Origin: Oryzias latipes
Taxonomy: Eukaryota; Chordata; Actinopteri; Beloniformes; Adrianichthyidae
Assembly: GCF_002234675.1 (NCBI RefSeq)
Contig: NC_019869.2
Coordinates: 15,981,015 to 16,045,014, forward strand
Direction of reading: 5' to 3'
DNA: 64,000 nt
The notes under the pieces were generated by a model that saw only the letters and a list, made by a program, of their open reading frames with translations, searched no databases and had not been told where the DNA came from. Each line of letters begins with the position of its first letter. Within the stretch, counting starts at the first letter, position 1. The position numbers and the translations under genes were made by a program. Positions 60,601 through 64,000 of the stretch are shown here, in pieces.

Positions 60601-63083
60601 ATTGATTCTTATGTCCATATTACATTCATTCATTCGTCTTCTAAACCCGTTTTGACCCTTTCGGGGTCCCGGGGTGCATGTTCCAAATATTACATATACA
60701 GCATTATAGGTCTTTGAAAGGTTCTGACTTTTTCTGTCTTGTTTAATAAGAATTGTTTTAAAAAATGCATAATTAAATCAATTTTCATTTAGTAATTGCA
60801 TTGTGGATTCATAAAATCCTTAATCGATTTTTTGAGTTCTGCAATTTTATTTATCTGTTTTGTGCAAAAACATTTTTTCTGTTTTCTTTTGGTGCAGAAA
60901 TGAAAAAGCTCATTAATGAAAGTTTGTTGTTTTCTCAGTTTAGATCCTGACTAGTGAGAAAACAGATTTTTAAATCAAACAAAACTGGATTTGGAATAGA
61001 TTTTTATCAAACCAAATAATGAGTTTGAGTCCAAATCTACCGTAATTATTTTCGTATTTTGCAGGAATGATGGCGTGCTGATGGACCAGGGCTGAGAAAC
61101 ATCGGTTTGAAGAATAAAAAATGACAGAGCAGCTGCCTTGAAAAATGAAATAAACAAAAGTACAAACGACAATGTTTTGGAGGACTGCGTTGTCAAACTG
61201 AAAGCTGGATAGCTGATGGGGATTTTTTTATTTATTATTTTCTCCAAAAGATTCTAAAGACAAATAAGTTTAAATCTAAAAGTTTAACTATTCCTCCTTT
61301 GCTCATGTATCTAAAATCTTTTGGAGGGTGGTTCCAAATCCCTGATCCTTACCTCCACAGTCAGGTGGGCGATGATGGCCCGCTGGTGTCCCTCAAGAGT
61401 TTCCAATGCGATCTGAGCGATTTCATGCTCTGACTTTCCCATAAACATCTGGCAGGCTGCAGCCAACATCTGTTTATTCTGACCCTGGATCTTCATCTGT
61501 TCAGAATAATCACATGTCGGTTTGAAAAGCAGATGGTTATTCATGCCAATGACAACTGCATTCATAGGAAAGAATGAAGACAACAGTGACTGAGGGGAGA
61601 AGATTTCGGGCCCTCTCATGTTGTGACCTGCTGTTCTGCAGTGACTCATGCTGACCTGAGCGATCCCTGTGACAGAGATGGGCACGCCGTGACGAGTGTA
61701 GACCTTATCGCTCTTCACGTTCAGAGTCAGAGTGTTCAGAGAAATCCTGCAAGGGAAAGAGAGGATGCTGTTGAGCTCATGATTATTGATGGAGCATCAA
61801 TAACTCTAATGGTGTGCAGACGTACCATTAGGCACATTTGTTTGTTTGCCTTAAAATATTTCTAAAATAATTTCCACACCCATTATTATTTAATTCTGTC
61901 ATAAAAATTTACAAAAAAAATCATTGAAATGGGTTAGGACTACTGATGTATAAAGTGTCTCATCCTCCCCCATCCCTCTGCAGCAATGGAATATTCCATC
62001 AACAGCAACAGCAGGTTAGTGAGCAGAGACTCTTCGAAGAGATTAAGAAATAAAAAAGGTTAATTGAGCAGCTGAAAAAAGGAAAAGAAAACAATGAATT
62101 TGTTGCCCCACTTTCAAAAGTGGAGGAAGACAAAACAGTAGAAAAACCGAATTAAAGAAAATAAAGAGTCAAGAATTAGAAAAGGGACAGAAAGGAAAAG
62201 GTAAGGGAGAGAGGCAGTAAAATAGTAACTAAGTTTTTTATTGACGTCATTCCATAGTGTTGTGCTGCTTTATTTTTCCATCGTTCAAATATTTGTGTTT
62301 CATTTTCCTTCTTTAGTAAAAATATTGTATATAAAATACATTTATTTAACATTTAAATCGATTATAGGTTTTATAGACACAAATGTTTTGATTTGGATTC
62401 TTGACCCTTGATGCTGTCTAAAAGTGGATGTTTGACCCTATAGGCAAAGATTAATACACAGAGGGCCCCATGTTACTGTTTGCCCGGGGCCTCAAAATGT
62501 CTGCCGCTGGTACCATCAGAGAAACTAGAGCAACAGCTGGAGTATAGCCACAAGAAAGACTAAAGTAAGACGAAGAAGAGGTTGGGGTGTTTTTTTTTGT
62601 TTTTAGTTTCATTTGCTTGTTCAATGTGACAATATATTACTTTACAAAAAAAGCCTTTAATAATTTTGAGTTCCTACCTCTGTATCTGCTGAATGCACGG
62701 GAAGACAAAAACTCGGCCTCCAGCGATCATCAGCGGAGGAGAGCGACAGAAGCCTGGGAGGAAACAGAGACCAAGAAACCTGAAGTTAACAAGGTTGAGT
62801 GTCTGTAAACAAAATCTATTTCAAACTGTCTACATCTGCTCCCACTACAGAACTGTAGCTTTTAAAATAAAAAACAACAAAATCTTTTGAGGAAAAAAAT
62901 GAATCCATCTGACATCAAGATGATTTTAAAACAGAAGATACTTGAATGAATAAAACACAGGGATGAATCCTTTAATCTTATGTGAATATTTGCTGCTTGT
63001 TTTGTTCTTGTTTGGTTCCTCCAGACAGTATTGGTGTTACCTGACACCACCATGGCTTCATTGGGACCGCAGGTGTAAAACAT
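57644..63083 (-). CDS. flot1: Flotillin-1 (reggie-2) membrane raft scaffold
   Basis: Flotillin-1 forms oligomers with flotillin-2 on the inner face of the plasma membrane and endosomes. Twelve coding exons join in phase: 63083-63041, 62753-62678, 61746-61656, 61496-61353, 60360-60241, 60158-60063, 59872-59720, 59616-59435, 59256-59211, 58319-58182, 57915-57751, 57664-57644, giving 424 residues (human 427). It starts [20 protein letters not shown]. The palmitoylated Cys34 is kept ([10 protein letters not shown]). The SPFH domain covers about 1-190 ([30 protein letters not shown]). The flotillin coiled coil follows with EA-rich repeats and [20 protein letters not shown]. The last six codons (VTSRTG) do not resemble the usual VNHKPLRTA end, so the terminal exon is less sure. 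The start follows an acceptor (TTTGAACAG); a noncoding exon probably ends at 63309. Confidence 0.95.
58920..59160 (-). repeat. tRNA-derived SINE in flot1 intron
   Basis: On minus it starts GGCTGTGGTGCTGAGGTAGA and carries GGTTCGGTTCC as a B-box-like site. It then has CAAGACACTGAACCCC-like sequence and a GTGTGTGAATG body, ending in AAAGCCCTTTGAACCTTCAA-like sequence. This is a common teleost tRNA-related repeat, not a functional tRNA. Confidence 0.7.
60626..60685 (+). repeat. Fragment of a CATTCATTCATTCGTCTTC dispersed repeat
   Basis: CATTCATTCATTCGTCTTCT followed by AAACCCGTTTTGACCCTTTC and GGGGTCCCGGGGTGC resembles the start of a very common fish repeat. Only a short fragment is present, in a flot1 intron. 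Confidence 0.5.
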
Positions 63084-63308
63084 GTTTGCTGATCCTCCTT
63101 CACGCTGTTCAAAGAAAAAAAAATAAAAATATGTTTACATGGTGTCCTTCATATTGAAAGCTCCTCCTGGCTGCTTTCTGGTCATTTCAGTGAGGAGGCC
63201 CTCCGCCGTGGATGTTTGACAGCAGCACAGGAAGAGGGAGGGGGGATGGAGACCAGAGCAAACTAGAGGAGCTGGAATCTAATTTACGCAAACGCTGCGC
63301 AGTCTAAC

Positions 63309-64000
63309 CTCCACGGAGTGCTGAGAAAATAACCGAAAACCCACGCAAACCAGCTTCAGTTCACGGAGCAAAAACCATCAAACAGTAGCTCCTTTACTGC
63401 AGGCTCACAAAATAAGCTAAGTTAGTTTATCCTTTGATTCGATCCGAAACACTTGATTATTGCGATCTATATGAAATGCAAGGAAAAAGCGGGATTTTGA
63501 ACGCATGCGCACCGACTACGAAGATAAATGGGGGGAAACGATAAATGGATGAAACAGTACCTTTTTGATTAAATTGATGAATTCGTTTCCCCCGATAATT
63601 TACGTTAAACCCAAAATGATGCGGTGGTCGGGAATAGGACTGCGCCTCAGCGTCTGCTATCAACCTAACGGCGAACGGCTGCCATCTAGCGGCGTGGTGG
63701 GGATATGTCATTGTCTGTTAAAAATGACTGTTCTCACCTTTGGACTCCTTTAGTTGATATTTGTGCTATTACAGTACTGTATTATTATTTTAGATTAAAT
63801 AAATAAATATCAAATTAATGTAATGCAGAAAATGGATTGGGCTGCATTTATGTTGGACCAGAGTTTGCTCCAAATGAAGACATTCTCTTTGCAGGACTTC
63901 AGAGAACAGTTTGTAAAATGCATTCATGCTTTAACACATAAATACATGATAGAATATATAATCATTACTTTCTCACCCTCCGTGGGTGGTTTCTCAGCTA
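63309..64000. other. flot1 promoter side and right edge
   Basis: A minus-strand donor at 63309 (GTGGAG|GTTAGAC) probably ends flot1's noncoding first exon, so its promoter should lie within about 63400-63700. Beyond that I see no gene; frames at 63457-63753 have no domain. Confidence 0.4.

Noticed and set aside
1-64000. CRISPR array, bacterial operon, or recognisable retrovirus-like element
   Set aside because: No regularly spaced short direct repeats, no prokaryotic gene organisation, and no LTR pair or gag/pol/env likeness was recognised by reading; this is vertebrate DNA.

Overview
The window looks like nuclear DNA of a teleost fish, most likely a spiny-rayed (acanthomorph) species; it resembles medaka-type genomes but nothing here fixes the species. 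The reasons are short-intron vertebrate genes with teleost-like proteins, fish-type LINE, SINE, hAT and MITE repeats, and a gene order typical of the fish MHC class I region.

Positions 1 to about 17 kb are repeat-rich accessory DNA. They hold an L1-clade LINE with an inverted 5' half and a 2-kb G-rich 3' untranslated region, a foldback inverted repeat, a MITE, and a hAT transposon that carries a second (ISL2EU/Harbinger-like) transposon inside it. Between the repeats lie two minus-strand leader exons of MHC class I type. One has an X/Y-box promoter about 100 bp upstream. No alpha-domain exons were recognised.

From 17.3 to 63.5 kb there are six host genes whose exons can be joined in phase: tapasin (tapbp, +), daxx (+), zbtb22 (-), kifc1 (-), a znf384-type zinc-finger gene (-) and flotillin-1 (flot1, -). 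Human TAPBP, ZBTB22, DAXX and KIFC1 lie together in the extended class II region and FLOT1 lies in the class I region, so this block is conserved MHC-linked synteny. Tapasin loads peptides onto class I molecules and has an exact ISRE in its promoter, as expected beside class I genes. The other genes are housekeeping neighbours: a histone H3.3 chaperone, two transcription factors, a mitotic kinesin and a membrane raft scaffold.

The introns and spacers hold DNA transposon remnants (hAT with 8-bp target duplications, several MITEs), tRNA-derived SINEs and simple repeats. I found no CRISPR array, true tRNA or rRNA gene, or recognisable retrovirus. The points most worth following are the class I leader exons, the twin-primed LINE, the nested transposons, the duplicated zinc-finger cassette exon of znf384, and the uORF/ISRE arrangement of tapbp.
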